61,193 bases of DNA from Miltoncostaeales bacterium. GTDB taxonomy: Bacteria; Actinomycetota; Thermoleophilia; Miltoncostaeales; Miltoncostaeaceae. Where the stretch lies: assembly GCA_030833665.1 (NCBI GenBank), contig JAURGT010000004.1, positions 1 to 61,193 on the forward strand, written 5' to 3'. Below are positions 47,650-54,873 of the stretch, one piece after another (position 1 is the stretch's first letter; every line of letters begins with the position of its first letter). A program made the translations under genes and the position numbers. The notes under the pieces are model-generated. The model did no database searches. It was given only the letters and a program-made list of their open reading frames with translations, and was not told the DNA's origin.

Positions 47650-48366
47650 GTGCGCGCAGACGGAAGGCAGCCGGACGAGCTCCGGCCCATCACGATCGAG
47701 CCCGGCTTCATCACCAGTGCCACAGGCAGTGTGCTGATCGCAGCGGGCGACACCCGCGTGATCTGCACTGCCATGGTGGAGGAGCAGGTTCCCGGCTGGC
47801 GCCGGGGATCGGGAAAGGGATGGGTCACCGCCGAGTACGGCATGCTCCCCGGCAGCACCGACACCCGCAAGCAGCGCGACGCCTCGCGCGGCAAGGTGGA
47901 CGGACGCTCCACGGAGATCCAGCGTCTCATCGGCCGGTCGCTTCGCAGCGTGATGGACCTCGAGAAGCTGGGCGAGCGATCGGTGTGGGTGGACTGCGAC
48001 GTGATCCAGGCCGACGGCGGCACCCGCTGCGCCAGCATCACCGGCGGCTACGTGGCGCTCGAGATGGCGCTGCAGAAGCTGGTGGATGAAGGGCTCATCA
48101 GCGAGCTGCCCCTTCGCGACAGCATCGCGGCCGTGAGCGTTGGCGTGGTCGGCGGCGAGTCGCTGCTCGACCTGCCCTATGTGGAGGACTCCCGCGCCGA
48201 CGTGGACATGAACGTGGTGGCCACCGGGTCGGGCCTGCTCGTGGAGGTGCAGGCCACCGCTGAGGGCCCGCCCGTGGAGCGCTCCGTGGTGGACGGCCTG
48301 CTCGACATGGCCCTTGCCGGGTGCGCCGAGCTCACGGCCATCCAGCGCGCCGCGATCGCCGGGTAG
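47650..48366 (+). CDS. rph: Ribonuclease PH
   Basis: Phosphorolytic 3'-5' exoribonuclease that trims tRNA 3' ends. 238 residues, normal length: [68 protein letters not shown] and [18 protein letters not shown] are diagnostic. Starts GTG with TAGGGT 6 nt upstream. First of four closely spaced genes, followed by rdgB after 3 bp. Confidence 0.96.
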   Translation: MRADGRQPDELRPITIEPGFITSATGSVLIAAGDTRVICTAMVEEQVPGWRRGSGKGWVTAEYGMLPGSTDTRKQRDASRGKVDGRSTEIQRLIGRSLRSVMDLEKLGERSVWVDCDVIQADGGTRCASITGGYVALEMALQKLVDEGLISELPLRDSIAAVSVGVVGGESLLDLPYVEDSRADVDMNVVATGSGLLVEVQATAEGPPVERSVVDGLLDMALAGCAELTAIQRAAIAG

Positions 48367-48369
48367 CCC

Positions 48370-48981
48370 ATGCGCGTGATGCTGGCCACGGGCAACAAGG
48401 ACAAGGTGCGCGAGCTCGAGGCCCTGCTCGCTGGCACCGATGTGACCGCCGCCCCCGACGGCTTCGATCCCGAGGAGACCGGCACCACGCTGGTGCAGAA
48501 CGCCCGCATCAAGGCCGAGGCGCTTCGCCCCGACGCCCCCGTCGACGCCTGGGTGATGGCCGACGACTCCGGCCTGTTCGTGCACGCGCTCGGCGGTCGC
48601 CCGGGGGTCTACTCATCCCGCTACGCCGGCCCCGATGCCACCTACGCCGATAACTGCAACCTGCTGATCAAGGAGCTTGGTGACAGTCACCACCGCGGGG
48701 CCGCCTTCGGCTGCGTGCTCTACTGCATCGCCCCGGATGGCGCGGTGCTGATCAGCGCCGGGGTGCTGCCGGGGGAGATCACCCGCGAGGCCTCGGGCAC
48801 CGATGGCTTCGGGTACGACCCGGTGTTCCGCCCGCTCAGCGACGAGCGCACGCTGGCCGAGATGACCCGCGATGAGAAGGCTGCCATCAGCCACCGTGGC
48901 CGCGCGGCCCGGGGGATGGCGCGCATGTTGGGGATTGCTGCTGGCGCCGAGGGTGACAGTCCCCACGGGGTGGCGGCGTGA
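48370..48981 (+). CDS. rdgB: XTP/dITP diphosphatase (RdgB/HAM1)
   Basis: Hydrolyses non-canonical purine triphosphates to monophosphates, protecting nucleic acids. 203 residues with MLATGNKDKVRELEALL, ETGTTLVQNARIKAEA, VMADDSGLFVHALGGRPGVYSSRYAG and SGTDGFGYDPVF. Usual partner of rph. Its end overlaps the next gene by 4 bp (GTGA). Confidence 0.95.
   Translation: MRVMLATGNKDKVRELEALLAGTDVTAAPDGFDPEETGTTLVQNARIKAEALRPDAPVDAWVMADDSGLFVHALGGRPGVYSSRYAGPDATYADNCNLLIKELGDSHHRGAAFGCVLYCIAPDGAVLISAGVLPGEITREASGTDGFGYDPVFRPLSDERTLAEMTRDEKAAISHRGRAARGMARMLGIAAGAEGDSPHGVAA
48679..48691. repeat. GGTGAC-A-GTCACC palindrome (copy 2)
   Basis: 13-bp perfect palindrome ggtgacagtcacc inside rdgB. A half-matching relative, ggtgacagtcccc, lies at about 48953 near the end of the same gene. 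Confidence 0.7.
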
Positions 48982-49715
48982 TCGATCCGGCCGGGAAGAG
49001 GGCCCTCGTCACCGGTGGGGCCAGGCGCGTGGGCGCCGCGATGGTGTCGGCGCTCGCGGCGAGCGGGGTGGACGTGGCGATCCACCACCGATCATCGGCC
49101 GACGACGCCGAGGCGCTGGCCGCCGCCTGCCGCGAGCGCGGGGTGAACGCCCTGGTGCTGCAGGCCGACCTCGGCGAGCCCGGCGCCGCCGAGGCCCTGG
49201 CGGCCGAGGCCGAGCAGGCGCTCGGCGGCGTGGACATCCTCGTCAACTCGGCGAGCACCTGGGAGAGCGCGCCGTTCGACCAGGTGGATCGCGCCATGTG
49301 GGATCGCGCCATGGCCACCAACCTCACCGCCCCGATGTTCCTGTCGCAGGCGCTGGGCCAGGCCATGGCCGGCCGGGGCTTCGGCCGTATCGTGAACATC
49401 GGGGACGTCGCGGGCCTGCGCCCGTGGGCCCACCGCGCACCGCACTCGGTGAGCAAGGCGGGCCTGGTGATGCTCACGCGCATCCTCGCGCAGGCCTACG
49501 CGCCCGACGTGCTCGCCAACGCAATCATCCCCGGCCCGGTGCTGATGCCCGACGATTCCAGCGCGCAGGCCGAGGACAACGTGGCCGCCGAGACCGTGCT
49601 CGGCCGCGTGGGCACCCCGGGCGACGTCGTGGATGCCATGCTCTACCTCGTGAGCGCCGAATACGTCACGGGCCAGTGCCTCGTGGTGGACGGCGGCCAG
49701 GCGGAGCGCACGTGA
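48978..49715 (+). CDS. Short-chain dehydrogenase/reductase lacking the catalytic Tyr
   Basis: 245 residues with the Rossmann loop ALVTGGARRVGAAMV (TGxxxxxG) and ILVNSAST. In the active-site helix the sequence reads APHSVSKAGL where YxxSK is expected, so tyrosine has become histidine, and the strand serine is Asp in VNIGDVAG. The lysine is kept. It resembles FabG or pteridine-reductase-like SDRs, but standard hydride transfer is doubtful. Start GTG overlaps the rdgB stop. Confidence 0.85.
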   Translation: MIDPAGKRALVTGGARRVGAAMVSALAASGVDVAIHHRSSADDAEALAAACRERGVNALVLQADLGEPGAAEALAAEAEQALGGVDILVNSASTWESAPFDQVDRAMWDRAMATNLTAPMFLSQALGQAMAGRGFGRIVNIGDVAGLRPWAHRAPHSVSKAGLVMLTRILAQAYAPDVLANAIIPGPVLMPDDSSAQAEDNVAAETVLGRVGTPGDVVDAMLYLVSAEYVTGQCLVVDGGQAERT

Positions 49716-50416
49716 GCCTGGCCCCGGGCCGCCTCATCTCGTGGAGCCTGTCCGCCATCCTCATCGGGTGGGTGGTGATCTACAACGCCATGCGCGTCGC
49801 GGGGGGCACCCCTGCCGGCGTGGCCCTCATCTCGTTCATCATCGGCGCGATCGCGGGCCTGGTGGTACTCGGCATCGGCATCTGGGTGCGCGGGCGACTC
49901 ATCGCGAGCGGGCGCATCCACCCGGTCGACCCCGAGGCGGAGATCCCGGGCATCGCCGAGATGAACCCTGCGCAGAAGGGGCTGCTCGGCATCACGTGGC
50001 CGGCCGTGGCCGTGGCCGCCGGCGTGCAGATCGTGCAGGCCGTGCTGCTCTTCTTCGACTGGCGTGGCGCCCCGGTGGAGACCCGCGCGACCGCCGAGCT
50101 CATCATGGCCGTGTGGTTCATCTTCGCCGGCATCTGGATGCTGTGGGAGGCCAACAACATCCGCGACTTCGACGGCGGCGGGCTCGACTCGGTGGCGCTC
50201 GGCGCCCTGCTGTCCGCCGTGCTCGCGGGCGTGGCGGCCGCGCGCGACTTCACGATCGTCACCTCGTTCATCACCGTGGTGGCTGCGGGCGCGGCATCGG
50301 TGCTGGCGTACTACGCGGTGCACCGCCTCACGCGCGATCGCGGCACTCCGTGGATGACCATCACCGCGGCGGTGATCGTGCTGGCGTCGCTCATCATCCC
50401 CATCGCCACGCGATGA
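49712..50416 (+). CDS. Integral membrane protein (234 aa)
   Basis: About six hydrophobic helices: LISWSLSAILIGWVVIYNAM, GVALISFIIGAIAGLVVLGIGIW, LLGITWPAVAVAAGVQIV, TAELIMAVWFIFAGIWMLW, LGALLSAVLAGVAAA and ITAAVIVLASLIIPIA. No family recognised. It starts GTG within the last codons of the SDR gene, so it is translationally coupled to the rph-rdgB-SDR operon. Confidence 0.65.
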   Translation: MSLAPGRLISWSLSAILIGWVVIYNAMRVAGGTPAGVALISFIIGAIAGLVVLGIGIWVRGRLIASGRIHPVDPEAEIPGIAEMNPAQKGLLGITWPAVAVAAGVQIVQAVLLFFDWRGAPVETRATAELIMAVWFIFAGIWMLWEANNIRDFDGGGLDSVALGALLSAVLAGVAAARDFTIVTSFITVVAAGAASVLAYYAVHRLTRDRGTPWMTITAAVIVLASLIIPIATR

Positions 50417-50452
50417 CCGCGGGGCGGATCCCCTGATCGTGCGGCGGGCCCG

Positions 50453-50785
50453 GTGAGCGCGCGACTTGACTGCCCGCTGTGCGGCGCGGTGGTGGTGGAG
50501 GGCACCGACGACATCGCTCCCGGCGCCTGCCCGGGCTGTGGCGCCCGGTACGAGGGGGGAGAGAGCAGCGCGCCCGATGCCGTGCGCACGGCCCTCGCCG
50601 GGTTCGGTGCCGATGCGCTCGACCCCGCCGCGGTGACCGACGCGGTGTTCCGCCTCACCCCTGCCGACAGCGCCGAGCGGGGAGTGGCGATCACCTCCGA
50701 TGCCCGCGACGACTTCTACCGGTGGTGGCTGTTCGTGCGGGCGGGCGACGACGGTGATGTCATCGCCGTGCTCTCCGCCGTGTGA
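50453..50785 (+). CDS. Small zinc-ribbon protein (110 aa)
   Basis: N-terminal CPLCGA and CPGCGARY form a four-cysteine zinc ribbon (residues about 7-32). The rest is acidic and mixed alpha/beta with FYRWWLFVRAGDDGDVIAVLSAV. Starts GTG 50453. No function can be assigned. Confidence 0.55.
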   Translation: MSARLDCPLCGAVVVEGTDDIAPGACPGCGARYEGGESSAPDAVRTALAGFGADALDPAAVTDAVFRLTPADSAERGVAITSDARDDFYRWWLFVRAGDDGDVIAVLSAV

Positions 50786-50838
50786 GGCAATCAGCACCTC
50801 GGCCTGCATCGCCGGGGCGGACGCCGTCACGCTCACGC

Positions 50839-50881
50839 GCCCCGCGGGCTGACCCACCCATCCGATGGGCGTGCGCGGGGC
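50839..50881 (+). terminator. Hairpin after the zinc-ribbon gene
   Basis: gccccgcg (50839-50846) pairs with cgcggggc (50874-50881), with an inner cccat/atggg stem. It sits in the 120-bp gap before the universal stress protein; nothing else was seen in that gap. Confidence 0.45.
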
Positions 50882-50905
50882 CGAGAGAGTCGGCATGATG
50901 CCCAC

Positions 50906-51724
50906 ATGCCACTCAGCCGAATCGTCGCCGCAGTCGATGGGACCCGCGCGGGCTTCGAGGCCGCGCGCCAGGCCGGACGCCTGGTGTCACAGGGGGGGAC
51001 GGTGCGCCTCATCGCCGTCGCCGATCCCTACTTCGCCGCCATGAACACCTGGGCCGGCCAGCGCCTGGTGTCGCCCGAGGACATCGTGACCGGCAACGGC
51101 GACCACCTGGCGAAGGAGCGCCTGCTCGAGCGCGCAGCTGAGGCGGTAGCCGCGGGCCGCCGGCAGATCCCCGCGGGCGTCGACGTGCAGGGCGAGGTGA
51201 TCGAGGGCGCCACTCGTGATGTGCTGCTGGAGGCATCGAAGGACGCCCGCGTGCTGGTGCTGGGAAGCCACGGCGGCGGACGCATGACGGGGCTCGTGCT
51301 GTCGAGCACCGCCACCGACATGATTCGCCACGCAGCCTGCTCGGTGCTGGTTGCCCGCCCGCCATTCGACGAGGACGACTTCCCGCGCTCCATCGCCGTT
51401 GCGGTGGATGGCTCGGAGGCCTCGCTCTACGCGCTCGAGGTCGCCCGCCAGATCGAGGTGCAGTGCGGGGGCAGGCCCACGCTGCGGGTGCTCACCGCAG
51501 GCCGAGTTCCCAGTGGCGCGGTGGCCCCGGGCCCCCTCGGGGACATCCCCGTCGAGCAACTGCGCGGTCGCGCGCACGACGCCCTCGCCCGCGCGGGCGA
51601 GGGGGTCGATCTCATCGTGCTGGGCGCCCGCGGCCTCAAGGGCGCGAAGGCCCTGGGCAGCGTGTCGGAGCGCGTGGCCCACAAGGCGGCATCCTCGGTG
51701 CTGGTCGTCCGCCCGCACGCGTGA
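50906..51724 (+). CDS. Universal stress protein, two tandem Usp domains
   Basis: 272 residues. Domain 1 (about 1-150) starts SRIVAAVDGTRAGFEAARQ and has VLVLGSHGGGRMTGLVLSSTA, the ATP-binding G-x2-G-x9-GS/T type motif. Domain 2 (about 155-272) starts SIAVAVDGSEASLYALEVA and ends with VLGARGLKGAKALGSVSERVA. ATP-binding stress or growth-arrest protein of the cytoplasm. Overlaps the next gene by 4 bp. Confidence 0.93.
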   Translation: MPLSRIVAAVDGTRAGFEAARQAGRLVSQGGTVRLIAVADPYFAAMNTWAGQRLVSPEDIVTGNGDHLAKERLLERAAEAVAAGRRQIPAGVDVQGEVIEGATRDVLLEASKDARVLVLGSHGGGRMTGLVLSSTATDMIRHAACSVLVARPPFDEDDFPRSIAVAVDGSEASLYALEVARQIEVQCGGRPTLRVLTAGRVPSGAVAPGPLGDIPVEQLRGRAHDALARAGEGVDLIVLGARGLKGAKALGSVSERVAHKAASSVLVVRPHA

Positions 51725-52569
51725 TCCTGCACACCGAGCAGGGCCTCGCCATTGGCGGCGTGGTGTGGATGCATCTCACCGACATGCCGGGCGACATCCA
51801 CCCGTGCGGCGAGGCGGCGTTTCCCCTCGATGGCGACCCCTACGCGCTCATCGCGGAGATCCATGAGAACGGCACGCAGGCCCTTCCGAGCCGCGACCCC
51901 GACCCCGAGCGCACCTTCTTCACCATCACGCCCGACGAGCGCGCGCTGCCCACCCTGGCGGTGAGCGCCACGGGGGTGGCGGCGCTGCTTCCGCGGGTGG
52001 GCACCGGCCTGCCGGACGTTGAGGCCGGCGTGGCCATCGGCCACCACGCCGAGCCCGAGGCCATCGCCCGCGCATGGGGCCGGTGGGCGTGCGCCCGCGA
52101 TGCGTGGCGGCGGGCGTTCCGGCAGGCGAAGGATGACCCCGGCACCACCTGCTGGGAGATCATCGCGCCCGGCTGCGCGGTGGCGGTGGTGCAGGCGCCG
52201 AAGGGCGAGGCTGCGGTAGCCGACCTCGACCGGGGACCCCTCGACGCGTCGGAGGCGGTGCGGGTGCACCCCTCGCGGGGTGGCTGGTGGCGCGAGTGGG
52301 ACTACGCCGGGGACGTCATCGACCGCGTGGTGGCCATCATCGCCGTGGCGCCCGGCTTCTGGGACGACATCGCCGCCGCAGCGATCCCCGACGAGCTCAG
52401 CACCATGGCATGGGACCCCACGCGCCAGGCCATCGCCGGCGTGGTGGGCGGCCTGCCGGTCACCATCACCGCCGACAGCATCCTGGCCTTCGCGGCAGGG
52501 GAGGGGCTCACGCCCACCGAGGCGGCCACGCTCATCGTGGCCGCCGAGCTGCAGAAGTTCGTGGGCTGA
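51721..52569 (+). CDS. Hypothetical protein (282 aa)
   Basis: Starts GTG inside the Usp stop (GTGA overlap), so coupled to it. Soluble; VVWMHLTDMPGDIHPCGEAAFPL at the N-terminus, a central segment RTFFTITPDERALPTLAVSATGVAALLP, and tryptophan-rich GGWWREWDYAGDVIDRVVAII. The family is not recognised. Convergent with the next gene, 21 bp between stops. Confidence 0.6.
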   Translation: MILHTEQGLAIGGVVWMHLTDMPGDIHPCGEAAFPLDGDPYALIAEIHENGTQALPSRDPDPERTFFTITPDERALPTLAVSATGVAALLPRVGTGLPDVEAGVAIGHHAEPEAIARAWGRWACARDAWRRAFRQAKDDPGTTCWEIIAPGCAVAVVQAPKGEAAVADLDRGPLDASEAVRVHPSRGGWWREWDYAGDVIDRVVAIIAVAPGFWDDIAAAAIPDELSTMAWDPTRQAIAGVVGGLPVTITADSILAFAAGEGLTPTEAATLIVAAELQKFVG

Positions 52570-52590
52570 GCGCCGCGGCGCCCAGCCCCC

Positions 52591-53100
52591 CTACGCGTAG
52601 CGCTCGCGCACGAAGGCGGTGAAGGCCTCGCGCTCGGGCTCGGCCACCGGCTCCGCGCCGTCGCCCGAGGTGAACGCCGCGCGCAACTCCACCGCTACGG
52701 GGTCGTCCGACCCCATGAGGTCGTCCACCTTGCCGAGCCAGCGGATATCGGCGTCCTGCTGCAGCAGGTGCTTCACCGCGGGGGCTGAGTAGGCGAAGGT
52801 CTCCTCGCCGGCGCCGCCGCCGGCCACGATGCGCTGGCCCATGCTGGCGAGCTGGCGCGCGCGGTGGGCGTCCTCCTCATCGGCCGGGTTCACGTTCCAC
52901 AGCGGGATCTCCATGGCCAGCGCGCTCACCAGCGCGTTGCCGTCGGCGAACCAGCACATGGCCTCCACGCCCTCGGCCTGCGTGCCGGGCAGGCCCACCA
53001 CGAGGGCCCCCCAGGGATTGGCCGCGGGGTCCGCCACGGCGGCCCTCCCGAGACCGGTGCTCAGGCCCCCCGGAACCGGCTTGCGCTCTGACTCGCCCAT
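52591..53100 (-). CDS. Hypothetical protein (169 aa)
   Basis: Soluble. NPWGALVVGLPGTQAEGVEAMCWFADGNALVSALAMEIPLW suggests an alpha/beta start; the second half is helical and acidic and ends REAFTAFVRERYA. Shine-Dalgarno (agggagag) precedes ATG. No family recognised. Confidence 0.55.
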   Translation of the reverse strand: MGESERKPVPGGLSTGLGRAAVADPAANPWGALVVGLPGTQAEGVEAMCWFADGNALVSALAMEIPLWNVNPADEEDAHRARQLASMGQRIVAGGGAGEETFAYSAPAVKHLLQQDADIRWLGKVDDLMGSDDPVAVELRAAFTSGDGAEPVAEPEREAFTAFVRERYA

Positions 53101-53161
53101 CGATCGCTCTCCCTGCGATTGCTGACGAGGTGAGGCTACCGGCCCGAGGGGCCCGGGTCAC

Positions 53162-53860
53162 CTACCGGCGGTGACCCCCTCGACCTCCGGGACCGCGGCC
53201 GGGGCCGGCGTTGTCGACGATGCGCTCGGCCACCCGGGTGAGCTGCGCGTTGGTGAGGGCGGGCGCGTCAGCGGGCTTGTTGGCCTTGAGGGCCGCAAGG
53301 GTGGCGGCCAGCACGGTGTCGCGCGCCACGCCCTTCTGCTGCGCGAGAGCGGCGGGCGAGGTGCCGGCCTTGCGTGCTGCCTTGAGCTCGTCGGACGTCA
53401 CGCCAATGGACTGCGCGATGGCCGCCGCGATTGCCGCACGGGTGCCGCCGGCCTTGCGAACGCCCTGCCCGGGAACGCGGTCGGCGATGCGACCCGCCGC
53501 GGCGGTGATCTGAGCGTCGGTGCGGGCCGGGGCGCCGGCGGGGCGGTTGGCCTTCAGCGCCTCGAAGATCGTCGACACCAGGGCGTCGCGCGACACGCCC
53601 TTCTGCTGCGCCAGGGCGGTGAGCGAGGTGCCGGCCTGGCGCGCGGCCTTGAGGCCGGCGCTGTCAACATCGAGCAGCGACTTCACGGCCGTGGCCACGG
53701 CGGCGGGCCGGTTGTGGTCGGCGCGGTGCTGGCGGGAGGTGCTCTGTTCCCCGCCGTTGTCATGGGCCATGGCGCTCGACATGCCGAGCCCGGCTGCACC
53801 GGTGGCGAGGATGCTGCCGGCCAGCATGAGGCTGGTGAGCTTGCGGGAACGGATCTTCAT
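53162..53860 (-). CDS. Secreted helical protein with two tandem repeats
   Basis: 232 residues, signal peptide about 1-32. Two copies of a roughly 75-residue helical unit are recognisable: AGLKAARQAGTSLTALAQQK with GVSRDALVSTIFEALKANRP, and DELKAARKAGTSPAALAQQK with GVARDTVLAATLAALKANKP. Lys- and Ala-rich; the C-terminus is a Gly/Arg tail (GPGRGPGGRGGHRR). Possibly cell-envelope associated. The Shine-Dalgarno aggag and a TAGGTT hexamer about 70 nt upstream define a leadered transcript. Confidence 0.65.
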   Translation of the reverse strand: MKIRSRKLTSLMLAGSILATGAAGLGMSSAMAHDNGGEQSTSRQHRADHNRPAAVATAVKSLLDVDSAGLKAARQAGTSLTALAQQKGVSRDALVSTIFEALKANRPAGAPARTDAQITAAAGRIADRVPGQGVRKAGGTRAAIAAAIAQSIGVTSDELKAARKAGTSPAALAQQKGVARDTVLAATLAALKANKPADAPALTNAQLTRVAERIVDNAGPGRGPGGRGGHRR

Positions 53861-54126
53861 GGGTTGCTCCTGAGGTTGAGTGAGCAGGCACCGCAAGCCT
53901 GATCTTCCCGGGCGAGAGCACCGTGAGGGCAACCTAAGAGCCGTCGAAGAACCCTGTTCGGGTTGTGTGACGGCGTGAGCGCGGGGTGATCACGCTCCGC
54001 GCGCTCACGACATCAGCGCTTCGCAGGAGATCAGTACAGCCTGGTGCCCGACACGGCGTTACGCTCTGGCTGCGAGAGATCGCGTTTGGATCGATCTGGA
54101 TGAAACAAGGGACAAGGAGGCCACCT
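53861..54126. promoter_or_regulatory. Divergent intergenic region with a 10-bp dyad
   Basis: Regulatory region of two divergent genes. cgtgagcgcg (53974-53983) is repeated inverted at 53998-54007 around a centre that contains tgatca, a plausible operator. A minus-strand TAGGTT hexamer (53931-53936) serves the secreted protein. No small gene was seen. Confidence 0.4.
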
Positions 54127-54645
54127 ATGGCCGATGACGAGACCACGTTCATCTTCGTTGCCGTATACGGCGATGAAGATGACGCGCAGGCTGACTACGA
54201 CGTCGTCAAGGAGCTCTACGCCGCCGGCGCGATCGGCAACTTCGACGCGGCGGTCATCCGCAAGGACGACGGCGGCAAGGTGCACGTGAACAAGGACGAG
54301 ACCGTCACGCGCAAGGGCGCATGGGGCGGCGCCGCCGTCGGTGCCGTGGTGGGCATCCTGTTCCCGCCGTCGATCCTGGCGAGCGCCGGCGTGGGTGCCC
54401 TGGCGGGTGGCCTGGGCGGCCACTTCCTCAAGGGGATGTCCCGCAAGGACGTCAAGGAGCTCGGCGAGTTCCTCGACCAGGGCGAGGTCGCCCTTCTGGT
54501 GGTGGGTGACTGGCAGCTCGACAAGGCCATCGACAAGGCCTTCTCGCGCGCCATCAAGAAGATGGACCGCGAGGTGAAGAGCCTCCAGCGCCAGTCGCTC
54601 GAGGAGGACTACGCCGCCATGATGTCGGGCGGGCACGCCGAGTAG
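54127..54645 (+). CDS. DUF1269 family membrane protein
   Basis: 172 residues. FIFVAVYGDEDDAQADYDVVKELY opens the family; GAWGGAAVGAVVGILFPPSILASAGVGALAGGLGGHFL is a glycine-rich hydrophobic hairpin, and an ASRALKK-like C-terminal helix (AFSRAIKKMDREVKSLQRQS) follows. DUF1269 proteins are general-stress-linked and uncharacterised. Excellent Shine-Dalgarno (aaggagg) before ATG 54127. Followed by a strong hairpin. Confidence 0.85.
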   Translation: MADDETTFIFVAVYGDEDDAQADYDVVKELYAAGAIGNFDAAVIRKDDGGKVHVNKDETVTRKGAWGGAAVGAVVGILFPPSILASAGVGALAGGLGGHFLKGMSRKDVKELGEFLDQGEVALLVVGDWQLDKAIDKAFSRAIKKMDREVKSLQRQSLEEDYAAMMSGGHAE

Positions 54646-54656
54646 CAGGCCTCCCC

Positions 54657-54686
54657 GAGCCGGTGGGGCACCTGCCCCGCCGGCTC
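54657..54686 (+). terminator. 14-bp hairpin after the DUF1269 gene
   Basis: gagccggtggggca pairs with tgccccgccggctc with one G-T pair and a very short loop; outer cccc/gggg may extend it. Confidence 0.7.
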
Positions 54687-54730
54687 ATCGGGGTCGCCCG
54701 TGCCCCGCTGCATATCTGGCGCACTCCGTG

Positions 54731-54865
54731 ATGCATACGCGAGTCGCCGCCGCGGCGGAGTCGGCGGGCGTGCCGGTGCTCCACTCCGACGGCGACTTCG
54801 ACCTCATCACCGAGGTATCGGGCATCGACACCCGCTGGGTGCGCCCGCGCGGCAGCCTGGAGTAG
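54731..54865 (+). pseudogene. PIN-domain (VapC-type) toxin remnant, C-terminal end only
   Basis: A 44-codon frame starting at ATG 54731 reads RVAAAAESAGVPVLHSDGDF, then DLITEVSGI and WVRPRGSLE. This matches the last strand-helix part of VapC ribonucleases (typical end: VLHYDxDFDxIAxVTG, then WVxPRGSL). The N-terminal two thirds of the PIN domain, with the acidic residues, are absent. Upstream in frame is Pro-rich sequence through the terminator of the DUF1269 gene. A decayed gene rather than a short toxin is likeliest. Confidence 0.6.
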
Positions 54866-54873
54866 CGCCGCGC

